A stretch of DNA of 64,000 bases from contig SKCR01006519.1 of NCBI GenBank assembly GCA_019454045.1, positions 186,001-250,000 of the forward strand, read 5' to 3'. The DNA is from Zanthoxylum bungeanum. Its lineage: Eukaryota; Streptophyta; Magnoliopsida; Sapindales; Rutaceae. The notes under the pieces are model-generated. The model was not told the origin of the DNA. It did not search any database and saw only the letters and a program-made list of their open reading frames with translations. A program made the translations under genes and the position numbers. Shown here piece after piece: positions 1 through 11,983 of the stretch (positions are counted from its first letter, which is position 1; every line of letters starts with the position of its first letter).

Positions 1-1770
1 GCTATCATGCGCCGTGCCACGTGTCAACATCCTACGGTGCCGACAGTCATCATCGCCACGTGTGCCACGTGGCATCCTACATGTCTCCATGTCATCAGCC
101 ACATCAGCAAGTCAACATTGCCACGTGTCGTGCCACATCATCATCAGCCAATCAAGAAGTGCCATGTGTCGCAATTCTATGGTGCCGACAGTCTCTTTCC
201 CACGTGTCGCCACGTCACCGCCACGTCATCTCCATGTCACCGCCACGTCAGCATCAATCATTGAGTATCTAATCCTTATCTGACATGTGGCGGATAAGAA
301 TCTCAGCGACCAATCAGAAGCCGCCACGTGTCACAATAATTGAAGCCTAACTACCTCGCCACGTGTCACCTTATCAGCTTATCTAGAATCTTCAAACCGG
401 CGAACCAGAACGTGCCACGTTGAAAAAAGATGGCGTAGCGACTCTGAGGGCCCTGGCGTCGCGATTTCAGAATTCAGTGCACCACTCTCTCTCTTATAAT
501 ATATCTAAAGAGAGAGTTTCTCTCTCTACTTTCTTTTAATTTTTAGTTTTTTTAGTTTTTTTTAGTTTTGTAATTAATTTTAATTACGTTTTGTTAATAT
601 AGTAATTTAATTTTTACTTTTTACTTTTTACAGTTTTTATTATTTACCATGATGAGGTAACTCCCCCAGCTAGGGTGAAAGGTAATTCTTTTACTGTTAC
701 TATTTAGATTAATCTCCCTTAAAAATAATATATTCACTATTTAAAATATTGACTTAAAAAGGATACCGCCAGATTGGTCGGTTGGTAATTTAATTTTGGT
801 TCCGCCTTTATGGCTGGTTGGACTTAATTTGACTTAATCAGGTTACCGCCTTTATGGCTGGTTGGAAAAAGAATCACAAGTTTATATATTATTTTATGGG
901 AGATATCTAAATTAGTAGTAGTAAAAGTAATTCCTTTTACCTTAGCATTTTATTTTATTGTAATTTACTTTTCAGTATTTACTTTACCGCATTTTTACTT
1001 TATGTCTTTTATTTTCAAGTTTTTACTAGCCCTAGTTATGTGTTGTAACTAAATTAGTTATCTGGGGTTGTGATGAAATCCAATATCACCGTTTTATATG
1101 GGTTAGATTATAGCTTGGGTAATATAAAGGTTTATTTATTGAGTCTTAATCTTAATACTTTTTCATTAACTGGCCATTAATAAAATTGATCTGGTAAATC
1201 TAAAATGAACTAGACATGGGGATTTTAGGTTTCAGCCTTAGACTCAATAGCCCATGATTTTCCTTGAGGATAGATAACCCTTTAATAGATTTCCTTACAG
1301 GATAGGAATATACCTGTCGGGCGGGGGTAGCCATAATTGGAACTTAAACTTAATGAATCCAGATAATTTGGTTGACATAGACATATGGTTCAATTGGGTT
1401 AAACTGGGTATTTGTGTCTGACCATCGACAGAGGCTTACACATAATTTAGTGTTCCAGGTTAATAAATCAATATATTACCCAACTTTAAGATAACCACTT
1501 CATTTTTAAATGATATTGGAAGAAATCACAACCCTAGATAGTTTTTAATATTAATTTTCTTAAAACCTATTTTCGATAATTTTATTTACTTGTTTTTTTA
1601 AATTTAGAATCATCACCATTTCAAATCAATCAATCAACTTGTTAGATATTAGTAATCATTTGACCTCATAAAAATAATAGTTTAGATATTAAGTCCTTGT
1701 GAGATCGATATTTTTACACTACTTGAACGATACGTGCGCTTGCGTTATACGTGTGTGTTTACGCCGGTCA
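1..1770 (+). repeat. Athila-family LTR, 5' end outside window
   Basis: This is the 3' part of the LTR seen complete at 20863-22730, 42703-44803, 53213-55253 and 60148-62291. It ends with the family terminus CGGTCA. No primer binding site follows; position 1771 is copia-like DNA, so this is either a solo LTR or the 3' LTR of an element lying upstream. By comparison with the minus-strand copy at 60148-62291 about 0.3-0.4 kb of the LTR start is missing. The segment holding TATAAAT in the other LTRs is deleted here (junction near 464), so this copy has probably lost its core promoter. Confidence 0.85.
18..365 (+). promoter_or_regulatory. U3 cluster of G-box/ABRE and DRE-like motifs
   Basis: CACGTG occurs at 18, 57, 66, 122, 201, 325 and 360, mostly as CCACGTGTC or CCACGTGGC, the extended ABRE/G-box form bound by plant bZIP and bHLH factors. 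GGTGCCGACAGTC occurs twice (near 37 and 181) and contains GCCGAC, the DRE/CRT core. Similar clusters recur in the family's other LTRs (for example 44210-44500 and 61640-61990). Binding is inferred from motif knowledge only. Confidence 0.55.
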
Positions 1771-3840
1771 ACCAGTACATGTCGTATATCGAGACTTGGT
1801 CCGATGGTTTATCCCAATGAACCATGAGTATTGAGAGACTCGTATAGACGTGTAGGTGTTTATTTGATAAACACTGAACGACTCACCGAAGATTTCCTAA
1901 TAGATGGTACACCAACGTCAATAGGAATCTTCTCGAGTCGAGTAGCATAGTGGTCCTTGGACTTGAGATACCACTGTGGATATATGATATATCCTCCACA
2001 CTTTGATGGCAGTCACGTCACCGATCTGTTTAGATTAGACTTCCGTCTGTTTGTTGGGTGTGGACTGATGCTCATGATATCCTGTGAGTATCAGATAGAA
2101 TCCGTCAGTCCTGTGTACATGGCATATTTATCATGTACGTATTTGTGATCTAGTAAATCCATGGTCGTGGTATACTTCGGAAGCGAGTTCCGAGTGTTAT
2201 TTAGAAATCGTAAAAATTAAAAGTCGACTATATTATACCTTAGGGATTTGACGTTCTTTTCTATATCCCCGATATAATATTGATAGCCTGTGACATAGGG
2301 ATTATACGTATGCAATGATCTCGACTTGCATAGTTTAGCGAGATTATCCGTGGTCGTCATAATTCATGAGTGGGTGAATTATGGACACAGAATTAAATTC
2401 CGTGACGGATAAACCTAAACTCAGAGAGTCCCACAATATGAAGTGTACTCGTTGAGCACTTGGGAAACACATTATGAATAATATAGATTATTCATAATAC
2501 TTCACTTGATTAAATTAGTTAATTCGAATCGTTTAATCGGTAAACGAATTTACACATGCCATGGGTAATTTTGTTTGTTCTAATGTGTTTTTGTATTTGA
2601 TACATAATTAGATTAGATATATTATTTGGTAAATTATTTGATGACACATGTAAATTAAATAATAATTGTTTGACTTTTATTATTTGATTTAAATGTGTAA
2701 AAGTTACACTATTATTTAAAGTATATTAAAAGTATTATATGATAAATATTGTGCCAAGTGCCATGACCATTTACCAAGTCTTTTTTAATTAAAATTGTTT
2801 TAATTATTGATTTTTAAAAACACCACATCCACGCCACTTTTAGGTTTAGGAGAATAAAAATTGTTTTCTTTCATTTAGTGGGTGGTTAACTTGAAAGTCC
2901 CTAGCTTCTTCATCCTTCAAAAATACCTAATGAAAAAAGAAGGAAGAATCTCACACACAACAACAAAGATTGAAGAAATTAGAAGATTAAAGGTAATATT
3001 TGAGTTTATTTAATTTAGAAAATTATTTCTTTGTTGTTCTTGTGTTTTTGCAATGGTTGTAGAGATTATTTTCTACTTTGATTTTGGGGGTTTTTCGGAT
3101 TGGATGATGGATTGAGAAACTAGATGCATGTGTAAGTAAACTTTGAACTAAATTAATGTAATTTGAGTTAAATTTGTTGTTGGACAATTTAGTTGCCATT
3201 ATAGAGTTATATAGCCACTCTAAAATAACCTAGAATTATTCTAGAGATATTTCATGATGGTGAGACTTAATTAGTGTTATATTAATTAGATTAATCTTGA
3301 TAAAATTGGATTTGAGCATGAAAAATTGAATGTTTTTCACATCTAGATCAGATCTGGAAAATCTGATATTTTGGTGATGAAAAATATGATGTTTGGATGT
3401 GTATTGGGTATTAGCATAATTTTCGGAAATTATTTCGGAGTGAAAATAAGCGAAAACGGCGAAAAACGGCGTTACCGGGTGAAATTCGGGCTAACCGGGT
3501 AAAGGCTGTCCAAACAGTGAATCCGTCACTGTTTGGGCAGCCCATGGACTGACCGAATACTATCAGAGCTGACCTGGGCAGTTCCGTGTGGCTTCGATTG
3601 GTCCGTTCAGCCGAAAACGCATTTTATGCCTTTTTGCGGAAAATCGTTTTCGTAAAAGTTTCGCGGTGTTTTTCATAATTAATTATGTCGTTATATGATA
3701 TCGAATAATATGTTTATGTGAAATATGAATAAATTATAGATATATGATATCAAATGATTTATTCGGTAACTTTAAAAGTTTTAAAATTAAGATTTTGCCT
3801 AAACCACGCGTTTCCGCTGCTCCCACGCTAAAACCCTAAC
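1771..3840 (+). repeat. Copia-like LTR/leader repeat, family B, plus orientation
   Basis: The segment is homologous to the reverse complement of 13139-14062 and 37842-39218. Shared landmarks are a run around 1940-1990 (CTCGAGTCGAGTAGCATA), the block at 2425-2470 (CACAATATGAAGTGTACTCG) and a tail near 3810 with TTTCCGCTGC, which also occurs in other copia-like segments of the window. No reading frame longer than chance is present. The left edge is cut by the Athila LTR. Assignment to Ty1/copia rests on similarity to the segments bordering the copia gag-pol at 41221; the exact LTR ends are not resolved. Confidence 0.5.
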
Positions 3841-5505
3841 AGAAAAGTTATAAAAAGATGGACGTTGTTGGAAACTACTGAGTGGTGAAGAAGATGGTTC
3901 ACTGCAAGTTGGAGGAAAAGAGGAAGGAAACTGGGCATGGGCATAAGTTGTATCATCCGCTGGCCTTTGTGTATGAAGGTAACACAGTGATTACACTATG
4001 AGCTCGGCGACCCTAAAGATCCACCCAGTGGGCATGCATGTCCAATTAGTACTGTCATGCTCACGCAAGTCGAGATGAAGTAGGGTTAGTGAAATCCAAA
4101 TTGGCATATAATGGTACCCGTACTACTCAACAACATGAATACATATAAGTGGTACCATATATAGATCTCCAAATGTCACGATCTTGAAAACAATATACGT
4201 TGGAAGTGGAAGATATTGAATAATATCATGACGGTATGGCTTGAGCCACATAGATAGAAAATTATAGTGCACAGTGAGAAGAGTTTATACAATATATATA
4301 AAAATTTAAGCTATAACTTTTTTTACCTCATTGCCACGTGAATTTTCAAGTCTATGGCGAATATTAGCTAGCACATTTGTAAGAATCGATGTAATCTTCC
4401 GTAGATGACTACATCTACCAATTCAAATGCCCTAGCTATGGGATAGGGATAGAGAAAGAGGAAAAAATCGAAAATTTCATATAGTATTTTTGATTGAAAA
4501 ATCAGTACGAACATAATGAGAAAATGGATAAGATTTTATAGGATCAAACACATGGGATTTAAGGAATGATGTTGAATGAGATCTCAATTTCAGCGACGAT
4601 TTTATTAGATATCTTAAACTAGAATCTTTTTTTTTTTTCGAGCCAGTTCCTGTTGAGTGAGTGGTAGATACTACAACATCTTACCACGTCACCCCCTTAC
4701 ATGAATTTCTTCACAACATACAAAGTAGAAGACTTTCCACACATCCCACAGTTCCTCCACCACCACGAACCCCATGCATGATACACTTTTTAGTTATTGG
4801 GGGAACCCAAGTACTCTCTTTCGGATCCAAGAAAAAGCTCTCATAGATCTTTTTTCCTAAATTAATGCTTGGTGTTCATTCATAAAGAAAGGAATTATTA
4901 TTATTTTTTTAAAAATAATAAGAACTTAGTAAGAGATTCAAGTATTTTCAAGCTTATTTGAAAAACAGCTTCGTTGGCCCGTTTGTCATTGATTATGTTG
5001 AAAAAGCGTTAAGGGCATCGATAAGAAGTTTTTGTTTTGATAACGTGGTTTTGAAAATGCTTTTTGTGTTTTTGGAAATCAAATACTTATTTTAAAAATC
5101 TCCGAAACACCGGTTTTATAGAAATTCTACGCACCTCTCCTTTATCTTTAGTATCAGAGTTTTTTTTATTAATATATTAAATATACGGTCTACAAATAGT
5201 TACGAAGACTGATTTAATCAAGTTATCATGTGTATTTCCTGTTAATATAATTGCATGATGTGAATTTTCTAAATTTCATATCCTCTACAGTTTGTTTGGA
5301 TGGAAGCCCTCCAGCCTATCATTTAGATAAGGGGTTTGGTGCAGGCATTAATACTTGGTTGGTTCTTTGAGGTTGGTATTCTTGAATTTGCTATTTAATA
5401 ATTCCTTAAAGTAAACAAAAGGGGAAAAAAACAGATTGTTGCAACTGATATATGGAAAGTGATGGTAAAATCTACTTTATTATTTCATTGAAAGAAGTTT
5501 CTTGC
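3841..5505. other. Intergenic AT-rich DNA, no feature recognised
   Basis: No gene, repeat pair or RNA could be supported. Short ORFs such as the one near 4661 have no recognisable motif. The boundary with the copia-like repeat on the left is approximate. Confidence 0.4.
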
Positions 5506-5693
5506 GGTTCCCTAAATGGTGTGATTTGGTGGTGTATGATTCAAAATTTGGTCTTCAGGTCCTAATTTCGAATTCAGGGGGTATATTTCTTATAAGAGTC
5601 TGGAACAGCGGGAGATTTTACTTACTCCGTTTAAGTCCCAGATGAGATGATTTTATGGCAGGGTTTCCAACGATTTCAAAAAAATAAAAAAAA
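5506..5693 (+). mobile_element. tRNA-derived SINE
   Basis: It is the same family as 12203-12373: both contain a degenerate pol III A-box-like GGTGGTGTA, a B-box-like stretch (here TTTCGAATTC), a shared body (TATAAGAGTCTGGAACAG) and an A-rich tail. A short flanking repeat TTCTTGC is present at 5499-5505 and 5694-5700 and is the likely target site duplication. This copy is more diverged than the second one. Confidence 0.7.
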
Positions 5694-5906
5694 TTCTTGC
5701 AGCTAACTTCTTGGATACTTACAAGGGTTATAGATATGATAATTAGGAACAGTTGAATGCATAAACAAGAAAACTTACTTGGCTATACATATTGCACAAA
5801 ATCATGAAATGTAAAAATGATGCAATCTATCTCATTAAAATATGCCTTTTCTCTCATGGTCTTATGGGAGGAGGATGATGCAACAATATAACAACATGCC
5901 TGAAAA

Positions 5907-6567
5907 TTAGCATTGATCCCAGCTAAGAAGAGACATCACAACATCCCTATGAATATGATCATTCAATGTCTGCTTACATTGAAAAGTCTCTAAATCCCAA
6001 ACCTTAACTGAATTATCTACGGAGCCTGAAAATAAGGTATTAGTAACAGAAGCCACAGCCAAAGAATCAACCACCTTTCTGTGCCCTTTAAGAATTTAAA
6101 TCAAAATATCACCCATTATTTGATCCTCCAAAGAGCATATCTTTGTTCACTGCCAAGGCATAAACTTGACCAATAGGCCCCCATCCAACCATACACAAAC
6201 AGAATTAGGCAATCCAATGAAAACCTTACTGGCTGTATAAAGTTTATCTTAGCAATACCAACAACAGCTTTGGTGTGGCCATCAAGCCGAGCCAACATTG
6301 ATTGCCAAATTGAAACCAAAGAAAGCAAGAACTTGCAGTTATCGCCATAGCTACAAGTACCCTTTACCGCCCAGTACTTGCAAACAGATCGTTTTGGTAA
6401 AAGGGTTGATGATGATGACGATGATGGTAAAAGGGTTTTCTTGGTTTGTTTATTTGCATAAACAGATTGTCGAAGGGAGTCATCGTGATATCCGTATTGG
6501 ACATCTTTCTAGGGTTGTTTATTTGCATAACCAGATTCCTGCGGAAGTTAGTTAAATTTGCCGCCAT
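5907..6567 (-). pseudogene. CCCH zinc finger/WD40 (ZFWD-type) gene fragment
   Basis: On the minus strand a C-x7-C-x5-C zinc finger (CKYWAVKGTCSYGDNC, about 6315-6375) is followed by MLARLDGHTKAVVGIAKI and, nearer 5907-6060, by a WD repeat with SVDNSVKVWDLETFQC. That order (CCCH finger, then WD40 propeller beginning with a LDGH-type repeat) is characteristic of plant ZFWD proteins. The expected His of the finger is Leu here. The reading frame shifts between the ATG at 6567 and the finger, and again between the WD blades; most of the propeller is missing and TAA follows WDQC at 5907-5909. It is a truncated, decayed copy lying downstream of the pectin acetylesterase gene on the same strand. Confidence 0.65.
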
Positions 6568-6918
6568 GAAACGAGGAAACGACGCCGTTTTTTGTTTTAG
6601 AATTTACTTTCTAGGAAAAAACAGATTACCGTTGCATGCTTTTTTAAACTTCAAACCTATGGAACCAAAAAGTGAAGATAGGATGCTCTACAAACTCATG
6701 ATTTTTATTGGCAAAGAGATACATTTATTAAAAATTATATATATAAGATTTCAATCATCTGGAGACAAACAAATGATTACATAAACTTCAATGACACAGG
6801 CAAGACACCTCCACAGTACATCAGAGTACTGTGGTTGGTTCACTTTATTTACTTCCAAATCTAAGATTAAACATAAGCAGCCTCTTACTCGATAATTTTA
6901 CATTTGTTGATCGCGCTC
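6568..6918. other. Spacer; probable 3' UTR of the pectin acetylesterase gene
   Basis: Sequence between the PAE stop codon (6919-6921) and the ZFWD fragment. No other gene seen. AT-rich stretches on the minus strand could supply polyadenylation signals, but none is compelling. Confidence 0.35.
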
Positions 6919-9642
6919 TTACGACTCAGAATCGAGTTTGACACAAGTAGGATTGCTAGGATAAGGGGAATCTATCTTTTGGAATCCAGCTCTGTCATAA
7001 AACCAATCTCCAACCGCCTTTCCCATTTTCTGCACAAATATATCAGTCAGCATGTATCAATGCAGAATAAAAAAAACTTGCATGAAATAATTAGAAGCAA
7101 ATGCTATAGTAATTGCAAAATTCTGCAGTAGTTTTGATTACCGTATTGCCTACTACTGGAGACTTGTCAGCCAACCATGTCAACGCTGATCCAGATTGGC
7201 AATGCGCATGACAAGAGTTTATGAATAATCCATTCGATGGTTTGCTACCAACTCCAGAACTCAAGGCAGCCAAGAATTCTGCCCTGAAACCTGCAAATAA
7301 GTCCCCAAACAAAGTCGAGATTAGAGCAAATAATAGAGAACAATTGGTGTTATATCTCTACCAGATATGCTCTATATATGGACATATTGTTTAATCAACA
7401 ATGAATATCAAAATTATTGAAATGTTTTGAATTTCAAGACTCTTAAACAATATTTTTTCCGGTTATTGCTCGAGCAAGTATGACAAGCTTTGACAGTCAC
7501 CTTGCACAGTCTGGAGTTGAGCGGGTGAGCACTTCTTTAAGTCAAGTTTGCAGCCCTTCCAGCTTCCCTTTTTATCGACAGAGCTAGGAGCCAAAATATT
7601 CTTAAGCTGAACAAAGAGAACATATTGATGATTAAGTGAAGAGAGAGATTAAAGCAACTAGCGTTGTGTTTTTTTCCCACCAGATAAGGTGAATACAGGA
7701 AGCACATGCATAATAAGCATATGGCAACATGAAAGTTTTGAAGCATTTGCAAACCAGGAAAATTTTCTTTATTTCAAATCCATGAGAAAGCGCACAATTG
7801 AACAATGAGAAAATACTGGCAAGAAATGGCTCCCCTTGAATGGGAACCTGTAAATTTTCTAACCTGCCAGGAATCGTAGGCTGAATTTATGAGAAAAAGC
7901 GGTGTTCGCATGGTCTGAGCCACATATTGTGGGAAGAAACACTGCAACATTAGGCAGAGAACTAAGGATTTGTGAGAATGAAACAGAATCAATAGTGTTC
8001 TATGAAATCAAAAAACATATTGAGCACACTAACCAACTCGGGTCTCATTTTTGAAGTGCATGATGCAGGCAGATTCTTTGCTGATCCCTGAGAAAAGATT
8101 GATAGTTGGAATCAAAAGTGACAATTGAATGAAACCAAGCATATTAAAAGATTAGCAGAAGGGGAAATGCATAACTTAATGACAGGAAAAGGAAGTTCAA
8201 GGGAATAATATTGATCAAAATGTAAAGCTAGTAATAACAAAACAAGAATCAACAGAGAGAAGAAAGTACATGTAATCTAACAACGCTACCGAAAAAGTTC
8301 TCAATTGCACGCCCGCCAGCAATATCCTTTCTGGGAAAGAACATTAGTGTTAAAACTTGTAAAGAGCTTATATGTTCGTAGAAGATATGACCTAAACATA
8401 GACCTAATTGAGGTCTTTATTAGAAGCTTACCCGTGAATGAAAAAGCCAGCATCAGACACACATTTAACTCTAGCACTTGCAGGAAGAAGAGTCCGGAAT
8501 TTATCGCAATGCAAAATAGCAGCCAATCCACCAGCAGAGCAGCCAGAAAGAATAGCCTGTCAATAAAAATTTCAAACAAGTTTTTTTTTTTAACAAAGAA
8601 CAAATAAAGGAAATTGATAAAACAATGAACGAAAACAAAATAAATAATTACATTTTGAGCATTTTTCATCCCTTTTGCCAATAGATCATCAATAACAGCT
8701 TGCCAAATCCTTTCTCCTCTGAAGTAAAGATTTGTTTTCTGACCCAGAAAAATGAATAAATACACACAAGTACTCATATAAATGTCTCCAAATACAGAAT
8801 AAAACACTAAAATATTTAAGGAAACTAATAGATTTAGTCATCTTACAGGATCAACTGCTTCAACATCACCAGTAAAGGATGAGCCATCGCAGTACTTGAT
8901 CTTATTCTATTCCAGTTGTAGAAATCTACATATTCAAACAAACAAAAGAATCAATCAATCTACTACTTCAAAACTAAACTGAGATAAAAAGAATAACAAA
9001 AACATAGATCTAAACCAATAATGAAAAAGTGGGTTTAAAATAATTACCAGGATTAGCTGTCTGTTTGCTCCCTAGTATGCCAGAAAAACCCATTGTCTTT
9101 TCCATTTTTGATGATGAACCTTTGTATGTGTTCTTTCTTTCAGCACAACTTTCAAGATCATCACACCATCCTCCTCCCTGTATATTCACATCACTTTAGT
9201 ATAACCCATTTTTTTTTTTTTTTTAAAAAAGAAAAAAAAAATATAAATGAAATCTTGAGCAACTTATTAGATTCACAAATCATTTACCTCAATGTGAACA
9301 ATCCAATTGTTAATACCAGAACCATATCCCTTGTCATAGTGGTAAGCTGGTGCACTCCCATCCAAACAAACTGCATAAATAACACACAAGAGAGATTATA
9401 TCAACTATCCATAGAAAGAAACTAAAGAAATCTAGCTAGAAAAGAAAAGAAAAGAAAAGAAAAGAAAAGAAAAGAAAAGAAAAAAGAAACTCACCAGCTC
9501 CTCTAGCTTTAGCAGTTTCAACAACAGTAATAGGAATGCTACCTCCTTCTATTTTGAGCAATAAAAGCACACACACTAGAACACAACACCATTGTTGTCC
9601 AAATCTTGGAAAATCGCCCATTTGATCCCTCTGCTTCCACAA
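6919..9642 (-). CDS. PAE: Pectin acetylesterase (Notum/PAE family), 12 exons, one frameshift
   Basis: Family role: removal of acetyl groups from homogalacturonan in the cell wall. Exons (minus strand): 9495-9642, 9288-9370, 9048-9177, 8847-8925, 8652-8738, 8432-8556, 8270-8330, 8034-8087, 7864-7941, 7501-7606, 7142-7290, 6919-7029. All introns are GT-AG and phases agree except in exon 4, which is 79 nt where the flanking phases need 80; the frame changes between FYNWNR and KYCDGSS. Landmarks: hydrophobic N-terminal segment [12 protein letters not shown] (signal peptide), [31 protein letters not shown], nucleophile motif GCSAGG (exon 6), Asp in INSAYDSWQ (exon 9), His in NSCHAHCQ (exon 11), C-terminus [10 protein letters not shown]. 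Length about 396-403 aa, normal for the family. The start may be ATG 9642 or ATG 9621. All catalytic motifs are intact, so the frameshift is either recent inactivation or an assembly error. Confidence 0.9.
9436..9485. repeat. (AAAAG)n microsatellite in PAE intron 1
   Basis: About nine copies of AAAAG on the plus strand, close to the 5' splice site of the first PAE intron (donor at 9493-9494). Confidence 0.9.
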
Positions 9643-10052
9643 GTAAAGTTAGTACATTCAAATCCAATTCATGTAATTTTACAGCAAGAAAAGAAATGAT
9701 CACCACAAGTTTTAAAACAAATGTGTACCTGCTGCAAATGAATGAACGAATGAGCAGTGTGTTAAAGATAAGTTTCAGGACAGAACTTAAAGCTAAAAGA
9801 TTCCAACTCAAAGCACTTGTCCGAAGAAACTCGGTTTATGCTTTCAGACAAAACTATGAAAAGATGGTAAAGAGTGCCACCTGTTTAGGATGGCGTGTGC
9901 AGATAGATGCCTTTGCTTTTATTATTATTGGTTCTGTGAGACTGTCATCATTTATAAGTAGGGCAAGGAAGGTACATTATTAATTGACATGTGCAATGTT
10001 GGCTCGCCCCCACAGCCACAGTCACAGTCACAGGAAGGTGCCCATCACCTTC
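9643..10052 (-). promoter_or_regulatory. Probable PAE upstream region
   Basis: This is the region 5' of the PAE start. A TATAAAT on the minus strand at 9950-9956 could be the core promoter, which would give a 5' UTR near 280 nt. No other element is strong enough to name. Confidence 0.35.
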
Positions 10053-10757
10053 CAATCCTCCGCCTACATATACAGTCAAATACAGCAAGCTACGCGGTTC
10101 CCTCTTCTATCTTTCTTCTTCTTCTTCTTTTTTTTTTTTTAATTATTCTATGTATTTATTGGCTTAGGATTTTAATAATTTTAGTATGTATATGGTCTTT
10201 TCATTGTAATATTAATAGGGAAATATTAACCAGTATTCTTTTAAAAATATATTTTATGAAAATTTTGATGAGAACAAGAGAAAAAATATTTAATGTATTG
10301 ATAATATAAAAATAATGTCAAAATTTTTATAAAATGAATTTTTAATTTGTGCCCACTATCATATTAATAAATTCGAAAAGGAAAAAAAAAAAAAACAACA
10401 GCAGCTTGGGCAAACAGAAAATGCATGCATGGATTAATAGGAGTAGTATAGTAAATTGATTTTATAATTAAGACCTTTTAATTATTTTCAATCCTCCGCC
10501 TACAGATACGGTCAAAGACAGCAAGCTACGCGGTTCCCTCTTCTTTCTTCTTCTTCTGTTTTTTTGTTTTTTTTTTTTTTTTTTTTAAAAAAACACAATC
10601 TATGTAGTTATTGGCTTAGGATTTTAATATTTTTAGTATGTATATCCTAAAATTAATAGGAAAATGTTAAAAAGTGTTTTAGGAAAATTTTAATGGGAAA
10701 AAGAGAAAAAATAATTAATATTTTGATATTTTTTTCATTTTCCATGAAAGTGATGTC

Positions 10758-11274
10758 CAGGGCCGGTATTGAATTTTTGGATGTCCGGTGCGAAAGCTCA
10801 AAATATGCCATTTTTCATTACGAAAACATATGTTTTTAAAAAAAAAAATTTAACGAGGGCTGGAACCCAGGCGAAGCTGGGGGCTAAGCCCTCGCGCCCA
10901 AATTATATTACTTGAGAAAATATATAAATGGGGAACATAGTACCTAAACCCCGACAATAAAAAATATAATCATATACAATTATTCCTGACAAAGCTCCTT
11001 AAAATTTCAATAGTTAAGAAATTGTCTTCTATCATTTTTTGAAGCAAAATCATCAATTATATCATCATACTCCAAGTCTTCAATATCATCATTTTCAATG
11101 CATAAAATTGCTAATTCATTTAGCCTATCTTGAGTCATAGTGGTCCGCAAGTAAGATTTTAATAATTTCAATTTATAAATTGTAAAAACAAATTTCAATT
11201 TAGTCTATTTAGTGTCCCTTAATTTTTGGGCCCTGGACAGTCGCCCCTGTGGCTCCTGCCCAGGGCAGGCCCTG
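10758..11274 (-). mobile_element. hAT-superfamily deletion derivative, 517 bp
   Basis: The termini are CAGGGCCGG on the left and, read inward from the right, CAGGGCCTGC, typical hAT terminal inverted repeats. The 8-bp direct repeat GTGATGTC flanks it at 10750-10757 and 11275-11282. The first unit of the surrounding tandem duplication has an uninterrupted equivalent (near 10311, AATGTCAAAA), that is, an empty site. Only the C-terminal end of a transposase remains. Confidence 0.88.
11007..11198 (-). pseudogene. hAT transposase C-terminal (dimerisation) remnant
   Basis: An open frame of 63 codons contains LKLLKSYLRTTMTQDRLN and later DYDDIIDDFASK-like text (here EYDDIIDDFASK). This resembles the hAT dimerisation region of plant TTF/ZMYM-type hAT transposases. 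The catalytic part is absent, so the element cannot move itself. Confidence 0.75.
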
Positions 11275-11492
11275 GTGATGTCAAAACTTTTTAAAATGAA
11301 TTTTTAATAAGTATCATAAGAACATTCATTAGCATGATCCATATTAATAAATTCAAAAAGTGAAAAAAAAAAAAAAAAAAAAAAAAACAGACACATAACA
11401 GCTTGAGAAAATAGAAAATGCATATGCTTGCATGGATTAATAGGAGTACTTTAGTAAATTGATTTTATAATTAAGACCTTTTAATTATTTTC

Positions 11493-11827
11493 TTAATCTG
11501 TGTGCCTATTTTTAATAGAAGTAATATTTTGAAATAGAGGTAATATATTAGAAATATTTTTTTATTTTAATAATAAAAAATTAATTATTACTTAAAAGGA
11601 AGGAAATGATGAATTATTGGACCACTTTACTTTTGATTAAAAAAAAAATCAACATTGAAATAAAAGAGTTGGCACTCAAAATTCAAACCGTCTATAATTT
11701 GAATGCTCTAATAATTCTAGTCGGTGGGTGAACTATGAAATATTTTTATTATATTTTTGTTTTGTTTCAAAATCTAGTTTAAATTTTTTGGGTTATGAAG
11801 TAATTCAAGAGTCAATCAATCACATTC
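11493..11827. other. AT-rich intergenic DNA, nothing recognised
   Basis: No coding or repeat signal could be supported here. Confidence 0.35.
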
Positions 11828-11983
11828 GAGCAGATTAAAGTTGTTTTTGCTCATGGATCTTGTAATGGGATTGTTCACTTTTTAGCTAGGGGAGCTCTAA
11901 ATTATGGTAGCCCTATTGTTTCGCTGGGTGATTTCCCAGCAAACATAAAATTATTACTAGTCCTTGAGGGATATAAATCTTAA
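11828..11983 (+). pseudogene. LINE-type RNase H domain fragment
   Basis: A 51-residue open stretch ending in TAA contains VVFAHGSCNGIVHFLARGAL, similar to the last helix region of RNase H-like domains at the end of plant LINE polyproteins (a VxHxLA-type motif after a variable loop). Nothing upstream extends it in frame, and there is no clear poly(A) tail. It is either a decayed fragment of a non-LTR retrotransposon or of a plant RNase H-like gene. Confidence 0.5.

Larger units (their letters stand above)
10053..11492 (+). repeat. Tandem duplication, units 10053-10489 and 10490-11492
   Basis: Both units begin with AATCCTCCGCCTACA, share GCAAGCTACGCGGTTCCCTC and a TTC-rich run, and both end with TTAATTATTTTC. 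The second unit is longer because it contains a hAT insertion (10758-11274). Without it and its target duplication the second unit is about 478 bp against 437 bp for the first. The unit lies just upstream of the PAE gene. Confidence 0.8.

Noticed and set aside
7..283. Three overlapping His/Ser/Cys-rich ORFs at the window start, and similar ones at 44119-44651 and 54551-55119
   Set aside because: They are frames through the CCACGTGTC-rich LTR repeats, open on several frames at once, and not conserved as proteins.
8301..8807. 168-aa minus-strand ORF in the PAE region
   Set aside because: It runs through introns; the true exons (8432-8556 and 8652-8738) use GT-AG boundaries and partly a different frame.
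9093..9425. 110-aa plus-strand ORF
   Set aside because: Antisense shadow over PAE exons 2-3 with a poly-F/K stretch from an intron T/A tract.
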